A DNA stretch of 64,000 nt from Anthopleura xanthogrammica (lineage: Eukaryota > Cnidaria > Anthozoa > Actiniaria > Actiniidae). Both the position numbers and the translations under genes were made by a program. The stretch's first letter is position 1, and each line of letters opens with the position of its first letter. The stretch covers positions 6,633,358 through 6,697,357 of the forward strand of contig OZ025214.1 of NCBI GenBank assembly GCA_964019055.1, given 5' to 3'. Positions 31,060-44,602 of this stretch are shown here, in pieces. The notes under the pieces were generated by a model that worked only from the letters and a program-made list of their open reading frames with translations, searched no databases and was not told where the DNA came from.

Positions 31060-31366
31060 TCCATCCATCCATCCATCCATCCATCCATCCATCCATCCAT
31101 CCATCCATCCATCCATCCATCCATCCATCCATCCATCCATCCATCCATCCATCCATCCATCCATCCATCCATCCATCCATCCATCCATCCATCCATCCAT
31201 CCATCCATCCATCCATCCATCCATCCATCCATCCATCCATCCATCCATCCATCCATCCATCCATCCATCCATCCATCCATCCATCCATCCATCCATCCAT
31301 CCATCCATCCATCCATCCATCCATCCATCCATCCATCCATCCATCCATCCATCCATCCATCCATCC
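31060..31366. repeat. (ATCC)n microsatellite, about 77 units
   Basis: An uninterrupted tetranucleotide run preceded by imperfect TTCATCTTTCC units. Apparent open frames on both strands are repeat artefacts. Confidence 0.97.
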
Positions 31367-33394
31367 TCCACTTGTAAAATATTTTGTCAACACACCGCGT
31401 ATCTGCTTTTTTCATAAATTTTCCTTTATCTCTTATACATCTTCTCCCTACTTAAACGAGATTCTTATTTTTTATTAGCACTACACTCAATCTCAAACGT
31501 AACGAGACCAAACTACGATAGTCCGAGTAATCACTAAAATCTGGCGACTAAATAACGCCCAACTAACACCCCTTTACTCCCATCCTCATCAAGACAAACA
31601 CTAAATGATACTAGACCTCACGCTGTCTTGCTGCGAAGATAACTTACTGGAGTGTCGTTTAAAACAACATCTTAAGTCCATACTCGCCCTTCGAAACTGG
31701 GTCTTGTTACTTCATGAGTCAATATCACGCAGCGAATAGTATTCACTTCTACAGTAATGTGAATATAAAAAAAGCAGTGGACCAGACATTTAGTCTCGTC
31801 GTCTGCGTACAGGAAAGGGCTGACATGAAAAATGATATCCATATTCGATCATTAATTTTAGTGACTATTGAATAACATATAGTTTTTAAGATGGTTGTGT
31901 TTCAAGATGAAAGAAAGGAACAGGAAGTAGAAAAGATGCGATATATATGAAATCTAGCTATGATTTGATGAAGGATTCTATAGCTCATCGTAAAAGCGCG
32001 CGTTGATTGGCTAGAGATGAAGTATACTGGAGGGTATTTCACGTGGGATTGCATAAAATAATCAGGAAACCCACGTTTAATTTTTTTCCATTAAATATTA
32101 ATTTTTGCTCATTCTTACCCCTCAAAACACCAAATAAACATGAAAACACTAAAAAAGAAACATAGGAAGACAACCCCTTACAAAAATATAGGATATGTTC
32201 CCGGAAATTAGATTAAAATTGAGGAAATTTGAAAAGTAGAATCACATGAAAATACAGGAAGCCCATGCTGTATTATTTGTCTTTTTGTTCCGCCCATGAA
32301 TCATAAATGAAATTTGTTGTAAATAAGTCTATTCGCGAGTCATGCGATATTACTTTTCTCCTGAGATCCAACGTGGAATTTCCTCGTCAGCCAATAAATT
32401 TTACCAAACTATTAACATATTTTAAATATCTCTTTAACCTTCCAGCTAGTTGACAAACATATTTCACTCATCTTATGCAGAATTTTTTATTTCCTGAACA
32501 AATCATAATAGATAATCGACAAGTTTTCCCGCCAGGAGCTCGTAATGTTTTCCCCAGAAAAAGTTTCTAGAAGAAACACTGACAACTTCTAAGTTTTCTT
32601 TTATCTCTACTTTGACATTGCCCATAATACATCGCGGTTTGGGGGGTAACCAGGGTAAACATCGCACAATTATGCTGAAGACTGATAGACTAAGAAAATG
32701 TTGAAAAGTTAAAGATGTATAAGAAACAACCAGAAACAAAAATAAAACTGAGAATTTTCTGAGAATTTTGAAAAAGTTTATAAAGTAAATTTTGAGCATT
32801 TCTTCGTGAGTCGATACATTTTCTGTAACAATAAACTTCTTGATGTTCTGAATGTGGGAAAATAACTAAGAATAAATTGATAATCAGTTTTTTACAGATA
32901 AACGCATGTATAGTGTACATTCTATTGATCAACGTTTGATTTTATGACACTTTTAACCGTTTACTCCACCAAAAACGTACAATGTACAATGCAATGTAAA
33001 AGTAAAGGATTGAACTGGGTATGCCTCTGCGTGGTCTGAAATAGAAAAAACATTTCACCCATAGGAAGAAAATAAGGCATATTATAATAAAATGCTTGTT
33101 TTTAAAGCTGTTGACTTATCTTGTGTAACTTCTAAAATTACAAGCTATTTTAGATAATAAAAGTGCTAATGGACTAAGACATGTATAGCTATAGTTGATT
33201 CACATTCAATCACTTGTTCCCGTTTGATATCAGTGGTAATCAATACTTACAGACAAAATTGTTGCAACATTATAGCTTTATATTCTATAGGAAGACAATT
33301 TGGCGCCGAAAAAAAAAAATTCTTGATAATATATTTGACTCACCCTAGCGGATATTTAGCGTTCTTGTCCACACACGAAACATATATATATATC

Positions 33395-33455
<61 letters not shown>

Positions 33456-33460
33456 TATAG
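33395..33460. repeat. Poly(A) followed by (TA)n
   Basis: About 35 A residues run directly into about 13 TA units. The arrangement could mark an old retroposon tail with a microsatellite grown from it, but no retroposon body is recognised upstream. Confidence 0.9.
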
Positions 33461-34519
33461 GACACTATAAGTAGGAGGGAATATGAGGAGCTTATTCCTT
33501 CAAAATCTCATTGATCCAATACAGTTGTAACTAAAGTGCTAAGCTAGAAAAAGTATCATTTTGTGAACAGTTCAGTTACTGAACGTTTTACCACATGCGC
33601 GAGGTAAAAAACCTTGACAAAGAGACGCCGTCGCATTCCTTTGATCTTTCATCTTCCGTAGCGCACGAAAAGTTCAACTTTTAAATTGCATGAAATTTCT
33701 CGCTTTAGTTTTTTGTTTACTTCCTTTTCATAATATTTTACCAAAGATGATGAACAACTAATTTGGATGGGAAATTGGAATAACAGCATGAATGAGTGTC
33801 GACAAATTGTAAAGTACAACAGGATTGTGTCCGACGATTGCGCAATCTTTGAAATTCTTGGCGAAAGAAGCTAAACCTTGATTTCACTTTTTTTTACTTT
33901 TTCGTGAATTTCTCGTATTCTTATCAATTATCTGACTCAGTTTCAGAACGAGCTATTAAATGAAGAACGAGAAAACTATTCTACAGAGTGTTATCGTCGG
34001 CATTGGAACTCCATTTCGTGAGGCTACATGCTTTTGATTATACGAGACATTGACAGTTGGATGGCTTCCATAATGAACAAAATCTACCGACACGAAAACA
34101 TATCAAGTAAATCGCTTTGATCAAAGCCAGCCATGATTCAAGTTGCTGTAATAATTTTCCCACTCGCCAAATCAAAGTCAGCGACTGTGATTGTTTTTTT
34201 GGTTCATCTTTGTCGGTCTTCTAATGCCCGCGGCCTTTCTCTCAATCTCAGTGGAAATGAAGTCACTTTTGATAACTTAATGTGATACACATGTGTCAAA
34301 GATATATAACTCATACTTACGATATCTTACGGCGAAAAAAGTGGTCTAATGGAATCATGATCATCTCAGACCTTATAGTTTCGGAAAATCCTTCGTCTCC
34401 GTATTAGTCAGTCACGCACGTCGAATAAAGCACAGGCAGCCCAACCAGGTTCAAACCCATTGGGTTCAGGAAAGGCGGATTACTTAGTTAAACGCGACTA
34501 ACGAAGATGACGAAAGACC

Positions 34520-34595
34520 ATATGGTCGCCATGTTGGACGACACAATACAGAAACCAATAACAAATGTTAATTTTAACCAACATGGCGGCCATGA
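34520..34595. repeat. Short inverted repeat with GCCATGTTGG arms
   Basis: TGGTCGCCATGTTGG is mirrored by CCAACATGGCGGCCA with about 40 bases between. The arms contain the CGCCATNTTG motif recognised by YY1-type factors. It is possibly a small MITE. Confidence 0.5.
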
Positions 34596-35390
34596 TAGAG
34601 CCACGTGTATCTCAGGATTACGTGTGAAGGTTGAATAACCGACAATTAAGTGATTGACCAATTGTTTACTTTACAATCAGTATTAATTGCACATTACAGA
34701 AATAAATAAGTTTGATTAAAGACCGCAGACAAAGCAATGGTAGCACAGGCATGATTATCACTGTGGTATATACTGAAAAGTTAATTGAAAAAAGGACTTC
34801 AAACGCAATATATGAACTATTTCGAAAACGGTTATCGAAGGGAAATGAGATAGGACGATAAGACAGTCATCCAAAGTCGGAAAGGAAATGTGGTGTATAC
34901 CTAGATACGAATAATAATTGAGGTGATTAAAATGGCTTCGACGACTACACTGGATATCTCAACACTAGCTTTTGTGTACTGTCTTTGACGTTAATAATGA
35001 CAAGAAAAACAAGTCATTCAATTTGTTCTTGGATCTTGGAATGGCATATTTTCTTTATGTATCAGTGGGAACATCTAAATTTTCGGAAAATAAAAAAAAA
35101 AAAGAAGGAAAAAACCACAAAACAAAATCAATCAAATATAGCTATTTGTCTAGTTAGTAACTTTAGATTCAAGAACGAAAACATCTGTGAAAGAATAAAG
35201 AGAAATGACGAACGAATAATGATTATTATAGAATTAACAATCTTTCCATTTTTATTAAGTCATCTTATTCTTTAAGCTGTATGAACAATTTCAGGTTTTT
35301 GAATTTATCTCAAAATTGAAATTTAGGAGAAATACATAAAAACAATAAATTCCAGATTTGAAAAAATTAGGAAATTAAAAAACCACTTCT

Positions 35391-35485
35391 TAAGCCCAGT
35401 TCAAACGTCCATTTTTCGATGAGGTGGTCTTCTTTGATGTCATCAGGTTCGGCTCATGAGAAGATCGACGTTTGAACTGGGGCTA
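35391..35485. mobile_element. Foldback MITE, family A copy 3
   Basis: Shorter member with arms TTAAGCCCAGTTCAAACGTC and, in reverse complement, TTAGCCCCAGTTCAAACGTC, leading to a CTCATGAG motif near the loop. It is the same arm layout as the copy at 12588-12713 and lies in the intergenic region. Confidence 0.75.
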
Positions 35486-35819
35486 AGATGATCACAATTT
35501 GCGGGTTTGCATGCAGCTTGAATCTTAGGCAAAAAATGGTTGACAAAAAAAAAATTCAGGAAAGTTTAAGGAATCATAAAAAATGAGAATAGAATAAAAT
35601 TTTGGCATAAAAAGTTGTGAAATTGCTAGGAATTTTAAAAGCTGACTTTGGCCTACAAAATGGAACGAAAATTAAAAAAAGACAAGGTAAAAACCACTTA
35701 TGAGCTTTTAGACAGAAACATTAGACGACTAGGAAGGAAATGTTCAAAAGCATCACGAATCTGTCGAGTCCTATATATACCTTTATTATATTATTCTTTC
35801 AATTATGTTCATTTTTTAT

Positions 35820-36095
35820 TCATCTCTTTTTCAGTTCTCTCTCATTTTCTCAAATTCATTTCTCGACCCTTTTTTACTTTTTGCTCAAAATAAAACATAA
35901 TTGTCAAATCTTATTGCATTTTAACTGGCTATTTGAGTTACAAAATGACAACAGCCTTTTTTCTTTCTCATTTTCTCATGTTCATTGCTCGACTATTTTT
36001 TTTTTTACTTTTGGCGCATCAGAACATAATTTTCAAATTTTATTGCATTTTATAATTAAAGTTTTTTTAGTTACAATATCACACGACAACAGAGC
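35820..36095. repeat. Diverged tandem duplication, about 135-bp period
   Basis: Both units carry CTCTCATTTTCTCA or CTTTCTCATTTTCTCA, then ATTYCTCGAC, ACATAATTNTCAAAT and TTATTGCATTTTA in the same order. The T-rich open frames here are artefacts. Confidence 0.65.
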
Positions 36096-37189
36096 TTGTT
36101 ACATGGGTTTTCGCGTTCGTTTCTAGAACTTTCTCTCAAGATATTTTCACTTTCAAGCTGACACTTGAAAAAAAAAATCTTACTCATAATAGTCAGAAAA
36201 GAGTCTTGTAACATCTGTAAGGAAACACGACCTAAATAATGTTCAAAGTGATTTCCTGGCTTTACTTTTTACATGTCAATTTAGCAAGACGGGTTTTCAC
36301 CTCGGCATTATTTAGTGCTTATAAATATGGCCAAACACAACTCATATTTTGAAAACTTTTCTTATATTATATCAACAATATATAGGCCCACCCTAAGGGG
36401 AAATTTGATTTATATAGCATCACCAACCAAAATATTATGATTTTTTGATAAATGGATTTATGCTTGCCTTTCTGATGCTGGTACTATGTTCTCTGCGTAC
36501 TGTATCTCTGTCTGTCTGTCCGTCTCTCTTTCTGCCCCGCTGTCATCTCTTCACACATATTTACATATGCATTATTAGAAACATGTTTGTACATATTTTT
36601 GAACTTTTTATACAGTATTTCACTTGTATCTCGTAAAGAGAGCGATAGGAAATAACAAATAATTTTCGGTGATTTTTCGTATGTTTTCGTAGTTGAATTC
36701 GTTTAATTATCAGCTGTACACGCCTCCTCAACATCAACTATTTTTTCATTACTGATCATTACCGCCATTAACCATTCCCTGGAATTCAATTAAAAAAATT
36801 CATTCAAAGCAGCTTGTGAGAACACTGAAGCAAATTACTAAATATTGTTAAGTATATTTGCTTTAAGAATTTTGTCGATCAATTCTTCATTTACTACATT
36901 TGTTTAAAGACCTCGAGCAGACATAAAGTCCACTGATTGTCTATACTTTTTCCTTTTTATTAAAGTTTTTCAGTGAAAAAAAAAAATTATTCGTACAATC
37001 AACTTCAATGTATAAATGCCAAGTTTACGACGTTTTTTTTTAAATTTTCGCCGGCTCTCATTTCATTTTTCTAAATTCAACTCCAGCTTCTCCTGTTCCC
37101 AGGAAATATTACTTTAAAATTAATTAGCATCAAGTTGTTCCAGTCTTAAGGAAGATTTCAACAATAATTTCTACTCTAAAAACTTGATT

Positions 37190-37560
37190 AACTAAAAATA
37201 TTTTCCAAAAATAACACCTTCCATCAACCTTGCGACATTACCAACAAAAAGGATACTTTTTTGCACCGATGCATTTTTTTCTCCAAAATTAACGTTCTTT
37301 GAAGATTATGCAATGAAAAATTTATTTTCAAAATAAGAAATTAAACAATGCAAGACTAATTTACCCTAAAAGTTTCGCCATCAAATATTTTCCAAAATTA
37401 ACACCGTCTACCAACCTAACCTTGCGATATTTTCAACAAATAAAGAATATTTTTGTACGATTCAAGTTTTTTCCAAAAAATTACACCTTTTGAAAATCAT
37501 GCAGTGAAAAATCAAAATCTATTTTCAAGATGAAAACTAATTTGTCCTAAAATCGCAAAT
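37190..37560. repeat. Diverged tandem duplication, about 190-bp period
   Basis: Both units share ATATTTTCCAAAANTAACAC, CAACCTTGCGA, TTTTTTNTCCAAAA, ATGCARTGAAAAA and CTAATTTRYCCTAAAA in order. Confidence 0.7.
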
Positions 37561-39491
37561 ATGGTTTCTGAGCTTATTTCCGTTGATTTAAAACTCTCAT
37601 ATTTTATTCCAATCTAAATGTTACTCTTTTGCAAATTTAAGATCTAAGATTTTGATAAATTGAAAAAATTTCTGCGGCATTTTTTGTCATAGAGTTCTAA
37701 GCCCTCATCATGATTTTTGCTTTCCAATTTAAGCGGTCATTAATTTTGAAGCCTTAGATCTTAATTTAAGAATAAGCTAGAAAATAATTATATCGTGATT
37801 AACTAGTTGCAATCTTCCTATATATCTTGGCTCTAAAAGATGTCACGCCTAAAGTACGAGAGTAATACGCATAAAATATGTTCTAAGGATTGCCACTTTT
37901 GCCTCAAGATATAATTTCTGTAACTAAGTTCCCCCTTTTTAAAATTCATTTTCCATGGTCTCAGATTCGTGCAAAATAAAAAATTAAAAACTTCAATGCA
38001 AAAATATCGTGCGTTCTTTGAATATATTTCTGAAGTTTTTCTCCATTCCGTTAAAAAAAACATTCCTTATCTTTATACTCATCATAATGTCGAATTGTTG
38101 GCGACATTTCAGCTTTAGATAATTGTGCATTTGTTTCCGATGAAAGCGAGATCTTTCCTTTCTTTTTCAATTGATTTTCATTCATTTTCAACCAATTCAT
38201 ATTCAATTCATATTGCTTAAGTTGGAAAGAGAAAAAAATATTGGTTATCATTTTGTAATGTTTTCTTGTAGATATTTTCTGTTTTTCTTACCTTAAATGT
38301 AAGATCAGTTTAAAGTCCCTCGTCTGCGAATCACATCACATCTACTAAAACCATTACAGAAAGTCCAATTGATCTTGATTCTGCAATTTATTCGGCACTT
38401 CCTTTTTCCAGCGTTCGTCGCAGAAAATTATTTCTGATTTAAAATCTCCAAGAAATTCAATCCCAACTTTCTTTCGCTACGATACTCGACCAGTTTTGTT
38501 AATAACTTCCTGCTTGCTTCTCGTCTAATTTTTCTCCTAAAAATAATACATTAACTTCTTTCTCTGGCCCATAAGATAACTACAAGACATAATATACGAT
38601 CTATCGTGATCGCCAATCCACGATTTGCATATATCTTTAAGTTTTTCAGTAATGCGATATTAAGCAAGCTCAACTAAAGTCCACTTACAACAAGGGATTC
38701 GCCAAAGCTCAATACCACTTCTTCCAGCTCAGCTTGATTTGTTTATAGACAGGCTTTCGATTAGGATTAATGTATTCACGCCAAAGGCTAGCTAGTACAG
38801 AGTACCACAATATTTCATAATGTCAGTTTATGATCTCAAACGCAAACTCACCGTAGGAGGAATATATACCGTCACACGATGAACTTTTGTATTAACTTTT
38901 GCTCATTTAATTCATGATTAATGCGTCAGAGGAATCACCTATGTCTTTAGTATTTACACTCTTCTTATACATCTAGTTATCAGTGATTAATGCTTGTATT
39001 TCATATTACGATTTCGTCATTAATTCATATATTCAATTGCCACCTCATTTTTTTCAATTACCTTGCCTGGTTTCACCTTTCGCTCATCTGTTTATTCACA
39101 GTTTTGTTTTCAGTCCTCCGAGTATCGTTTGATATAAGATAAGGTATAAAACAATAACACATCGATCGTGAGGGCCCATATGATTATTTACTGCATGGTT
39201 GCACAAGACCTTGACCAGGTGTTTCAAAAACCCTTCACAATAAAATCAGACATCAATCAAATAGCATTCTAATTATGGGTTTTGTAGTGTGTTAACGTCA
39301 AAAGGAAACTCAAATCTTCACTTGTGAACGACAGTGCTAACTGCGTGCAACATGGGAAATGGGTAACTTGATCCAAGATCAATTATTTTGTCCCTTCTTG
39401 ATACATGTTTTACACTAGTGCCTGACGGGCTGTGTTAATCAATTACGCCCTGTTGGGTTGATTATTGGAACGGTTGGACGACGCTGTGTTG

Positions 39492-40181
39492 ATCCATCCA
39501 TCCATCCATCCATCCATCCATCCATCCATCCATCCATCCATCCATCCATCCATCCATCCATCCATCCATCCATCCATCCATCCATCCATCCATCCATCCA
39601 TCCATCCATCCATCCATCCATCCATCCATCCATCCATCCATCCATCCATCCATCCATCCATCCATCCATCCATCCATCCATCCATCCATCCATCCATCCA
39701 TCCATCCATCCATCCATCCATCCATCCATCCATCCATCCATCCATCCATCCATCCATCCATCCATCCATCCATCCATCCATCCATCCATCCATCCATCCA
39801 TCCATCCATCCATCCATCCATCCATCCATCCATCCATCCATCCATCCATCCATCCATCCATCCATCCATCCATCCATCCATCCATCCATCCATCCATCCA
39901 TCCATCCATCCATCCATCCATCCATCCATCCATCCATCCATCCATCCATCCATCCATCCATCCATCCATCCATCCATCCATCCATCCATCCATCCATCCA
40001 TCCATCCATCCATCCATCCATCCATCCATCCATCCATCCATCCATCCATCCATCCATCCATCCATCCATCCATCCATCCATCCATCCATCCATCCATCCA
40101 TCCATCCATCCATCCATCCATCCATCCATCCATCCATCCATCCATCCATCCATCCATCCATCCATCCATCCATCCATCAAT
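39492..40181. repeat. (ATCC)n array, about 172 uninterrupted units
   Basis: About 690 bases of a perfect ATCC tetranucleotide, with the only variants at the right edge (CATCAATCC). The left edge begins abruptly after TGTTG. The length and purity are far beyond the other two arrays. The overlapping WMDG and SIHP open frames of over 240 codons are artefacts. Confidence 0.98.
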
Positions 40182-40599
40182 CCATCATAGCTCATCAAAT
40201 TATCCAACAGCTAAAAAAATTCTCGTGAAGGAGTAAAAAAAAAATCACGATAAATTCTTTACTTTGTAAATTATAATCCTCTTTAATGGCTTAGTTGTGG
40301 GCGCGAGTAAAAATACTTATTATGCTACTTTGTACCTATTTTGAAATACCACTTTCCGCATCCTTGACTTATCTGTCCAGCAAACTCGTCTCCCTTCCGT
40401 CAACGTACATTTTGTTCTATTTAAAGCGAGACGGGCCATTTCCTTTAGCACTAAGAACGTGAGCTATGACAACATATCTCTTATCTAGTGCATCACTAAG
40501 TTTTGTTTTGATGCTGCATGTATCAGCCAAGAAATCTTGGAACGTCAAGCAAGTTAATGGCGATGACGTCATACGGAAAGAAATAATTTGTTTACTTTG

Positions 40600-41350
40600 T
40601 CAATAATTATAAAATACTTAGTAAATAAACCCCTCCTGGCGCCTGGGATATCGGCTGATAATGTCCGAGGATGAGAAATGGTCCGAAAAAAGAACATTTG
40701 GCCGAGAAGCGAAGCTTCGAGGGCAAATGTGATATTTTAAGGACCATTTCTCATCCAAGGACATTATCAGCCGATATTCCAGTGAGCCAGAGGGGGTTTA
40801 TTTATTTTATAACCCAACGACTTCACTGAAATTAATTTAGCAAACTGCATCGACTCGTCATCTCCAGAGTTTTCAAAAAATAATTTTCTCTCGTATATAT
40901 CCAAGCTGGATATAAAAACTATTATTTTGGTAAATGAGAGCTGTTTGACATTGAACTATTCTATTGTTTGACATTTGTTGTCGAATTCTTTGTTGGTTTT
41001 TAGTAGTTTATAAAAACAATTTCGAAAACAAACCAAAAACTTCATTCACGAAACATGGATGCTTACCATTGAAGACATTTACAGCATATTTTGTTGATTT
41101 TTTCGTGTTTCCTGGCGTAGTTTTCTTAACCAGTCTTTGTATTTTACTCTCACTTGTTTGTAAAAACCGAGTTTCTTTGTTTTCGGTGTTTTTTCTTTTC
41201 TTTTTTAATGTTTTTACCTTCTGCTCTGCCTTCTACTGGACGAATATCACTTCGGACGGGGGATATCGCCTGATACCCGTCCTGCACGTGACCCATTTGA
41301 ACCAATGACAGCGCGCGAAAATTCATCGTTGGGTTATAATTATTGATAAT
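40600..41350. mobile_element. Composite foldback transposon-like element, about 750 bp
   Basis: The outer ends TCAATAATTATAA (40600) and TTATAATTATTGATAA (about 41334) are inverted. Inside the left half is a strong palindrome (40618-40802) with about 65-base arms containing GATATCGGCTGATAATGTCC and GATGAGAAATGGTCC, centred on AAGCTT. A second inverted pair, TTATAACCCAACGA (about 40808) and TCGTTGGGTTATAA (about 41326), encloses the right part. No transposase frame is visible. The nested structure suggests one foldback element inserted into, or grown from, another. Confidence 0.65.
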
Positions 41351-42019
41351 CTGTTATCTTGATCACCTAGAATGTTCTTAATCACGACTTAAGAGCTGGT
41401 TATTTTAAAGTTTCCTTGAAAGCAATTAACAAATAAATGGTTGGTCCAGCTGTGATGTAATCTATTGTTAAGTAAAATGTCGCCTCATAAGGACTTTAAT
41501 TTGTCTGAAGAAGTCTAAAACAACCTCTGGGCTGATCTTATTCAGAGCACGGCTCCACACTCAAACCCTGAAACAACTTCTGGGCTGATCTATAAGGCAA
41601 GGCACGGCTAACTCACAGATCGATTTAGAATTAAGCGTGGTAGGATTTGCAGAGGGAGGAAAAACGGAGAATCTGCAGAAAAATTCTCGAAAGGAAGAGA
41701 CCAAACAAACTTTACTCAAATGTGTTGACAGTACGCTTGATACCTCATTAAATGTAGAAAGACTACGTGTGGAACTAGACGGCCATTATCACGCGATGCT
41801 TAGCTATTAAGTTCCTAATGCCTAAGAGCCTGAGTGTTCTAAGCTGACTCTAGTACTGAGTCCACTGCAACTCGACGGGGCTGCCGTGCAAGTCCATTTA
41901 TATTCCACAAACTGATTCTCACGACAAACTTATTATGCATTATTAACTAACAGAGTTCAATATAACCGCAGTCCGAGTTCATGGCATAAGAAACAAAATT
42001 GAAAAAAGTCACTCAAATG

Positions 42020-42170
42020 GCCTTTAATCACACGGCGGACATCTTTATTCACATGAGTGCAAAAACCTTTGTTTGGAACGTTCTGAAACAGCGAGGGCAA
42101 GATACACAAAATATATACTCAAAACCTCGGTTGTTCAACCAATATGGCCTCCGTGTGATTAAAGCGAATC
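42020..42170. mobile_element. Small inverted-repeat element
   Basis: CCTTTAATCACACGGCGGAC at the left is mirrored by GGCCTCCGTGTGATTAAAGC at the right, about 105 bases apart. Arms are about 20 bases. It is probably a MITE. Confidence 0.55.
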
Positions 42171-42331
42171 TACTTTATATCACACAGCAGTATCTTAGCA
42201 ATGTCTTTATTTTGTTCAGTATCCTAAGCATGCCACGAGTAGAAGAGCTTACGTGTTTGTATACGTATGTTTTTTAAAGCACTTTATTCCATTCTGGGTC
42301 GAGGTTCGAAAATACTGGAAGAGTGGAGAAG

Positions 42332-42580
42332 GGGATTCAAGATGGCGCGATGGTAAAACGCTCACCTCTCACCTCTGAGGTGCAGGGTTCGATTCCCTGT
42401 CTCCCCATGATGTGAGCTGAGTTGGTTGGTTCTTTTTCTTACTCCGAGGCTCTTTCCGGCTTTCCAGTTTTTCCTCCCTCCTTTCAAACCAACCCTAACT
42501 CATACAAAGTGGTTAGGGCTGTGCTCCAGGGTCATACATGGATTGTATAGCAAATGCCAGTGCCGCCATCACATGCTTTA
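42332..42580 (+). mobile_element. tRNA-headed SINE-like element
   Basis: The head resembles a tRNA gene with a degenerate A box (TGGCGCGATGGTAAAACGC) and a good B box (GGTTCGATTCC), with paired CAGGG/CCCTG as a T stem and TCTCCCC against GGGGATT as a broken acceptor stem. The body carries CTCCGAGGCTCTTTCCGG, a tail type I associate with anthozoan SINEs. Broken stems argue against a working tRNA. Confidence 0.6.
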
Positions 42581-44089
42581 ATTTCGACCCCGTTTAACTG
42601 CGCCACTGCTGTACTTACGGTGGCGATTAGCGATGGATCCCCGAGGTCTGGGATTGGGTTTGACGCTGGGTGCGTCACATTGGATACAATAAAAGCATTT
42701 ACTTTGTTGGAAATATCTTCATTTCCGAACTTATTTGGGCTAATAAGCTTCGTTGTTTGGGTTTTATTCATGATCAATATACATCCTTAAATGTCGGCGG
42801 CAATATTAATGAAACTAGACAAAATACTCCCACGGGAATCATGACACGTGGTCCGAAATGGAAAACGCCCAAAGTTATTGTTGACTGAGTTGTTTCAAAA
42901 TATCTTTTTATTGTTTGTACTGCTCACCTGCTTGTTTTTTTTCTAGTACGTAAGGATCTTTTATCTTCTAATAAACACTACTTCAAAACAGCTTTTCCAT
43001 TTCCGGTTCTACAACGTGTCTACTTCCGGTTTTCATTGCTTTTCGAGTTCTTGAATTGTGCCTCCTTAAAGTGCACCTATATCATATATGTATAATGGAG
43101 ATCTCGTCGGATCCTACAAGGTTTTCTTTGTCCTCGGGGATCAAATACAGTGATTACCGTGAGAAAATTGTGTATGTCTGAAGGGCTAAGTCTACTAAAC
43201 TTCTCAACATGCTTATATTGAGATCATTTTAAAACTGGTATTTCCGGTATTTTGAAATACACCGCCATTAACGGTCCATTAAAAGTCTTAAAAGCCCACG
43301 TGGTTGGAAGTTCATTAAATCTTTCTTTCTTTTTCATTATCTTTCATTTCTTTATTTTCTTCTTTCTTTTGTTCCTCAATTCCTTTCTTCTCTCTTTCCT
43401 TCCTTTCTCCATTATCGTTCATCTTTCTCTTAATTAATAGCCATTCATTCATTCACTCCTCTCTCTCTCTTTTCCCCCACTCATCTTTATTTTTTCATTA
43501 GCTTGTTTGTTGGTTTTTATCTTGCTTCCTTCGAGTTCCATTTCACTCCCACCTGTCTTAAAACCATCAAATCACCAGTTTTTCAGTTTCATAACTAACA
43601 TTTCGTGTAATATATTTACTAACAACTTTTCATCTAGAAACCCGAAGTTCGCCGATGGGTTCAAATCCCGCCAGGAGCTCGAATTGTTTTTTCGAGAAAA
43701 ATATACTTGACGCCGAAACAATAACAACTTCTTTTAAAAAGCTTTTCACCGGTTGTTGTCAAGGGAACTCCAACATATTTTGACTAAACATTGTGTAGTC
43801 AAGATAAAACACCTACAGTACTTTCACTGTTATGTATGATACCTTTTATCGCTTTGAATTGCGACTGAGGATAAAATTACACCGACATCCTTGCAACAAA
43901 GTTGTTTTACTTTTTATTATCTCAATTTTCCTGCACATTAGGCCGTCTGTGCTTCTATTTACTTGATCTTATTTTAATATCTCTTACACAATAAAGTATT
44001 TATCATCAATTTCTGTTCATTTAAACTTTACTTTCTTCATTAAATATTTATTGTTGATATCTATTTCACACCTGCAAGTTCGCACTTTT

Positions 44090-44400
44090 ATTTAAAAGTA
44101 GCTCATTTGGTTAGTGCGCTGCCTTCAGAGCTAGAGGTCCACGGTTCGATCCTCAGAATCTCCTCGCATTTTTCGACTTCTCTGTAATCCATATAGCATC
44201 TCTAATTCAGCTTTGATTACTCTTAAAACAGAGCACTGATGGAGAGAGAGGGGTGAAGTGCGCACTGTAGACCTTGTAGACCAGCTACTAGCTGAAGGAA
44301 CACTGACGTGAAATAAGACATTTACACCGCCTTGTGTTGAATGTGAATTCAACAACGTCTGATCCTTATCTTTCTTTTCTTTCACTCATCACATCTACAT
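44090..44400 (+). mobile_element. Second tRNA-headed SINE-like element
   Basis: A-box-like AGTAGCTCATTTGGTTAGTG and B box GGTTCGATCCT are spaced as in a tRNA, but flanking stems do not pair. The body differs from the element at 42332. The right boundary is uncertain. Confidence 0.5.
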
Positions 44401-44434
44401 GTCAGTACTCAAAGGATTTTGTCTACACATTCTA

Positions 44435-44602
44435 CGCAGTGGTGGATCCAGAATGATTTCAAGGGGGGTGACTGGTACCTAGCAAGGCATTACATAGTGT
44501 TTTTTTTGTCTTATCTTTAATTTATTCTTATTATATTCAACTCCAAGGAGGGTGACTAGTCACCCAATTCACCCCCCCCCCCCCCTGGATCCGCACTTGC
44601 GG
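44435..44602. mobile_element. MITE with CAGTGGNGGATCCAG ends (family H)
   Basis: The left end GCAGTGGTGGATCCAG is mirrored by CTGGATCCGCACTTGC at the right. Inner GGGGGGTGACTGGT and AGTCACCCAATTCACCCCC are also inverted. It is hAT-like by its ends. Length is about 165 bases, non-coding. Confidence 0.7.

Noticed and set aside
39439..40228. Long open frames of WMDG and SIHP repeats on both strands (also at 16062-16380 and 30910-31417)
   Set aside because: A perfect ATCC tetranucleotide contains no stop in any frame. The frames exist on all strands at once and have no splice or start context.
42332..42405. Functional tRNA gene
   Set aside because: B box is good, but the A box is degenerate, the acceptor stem has mismatches at two of seven positions and the sequence continues as a SINE body.
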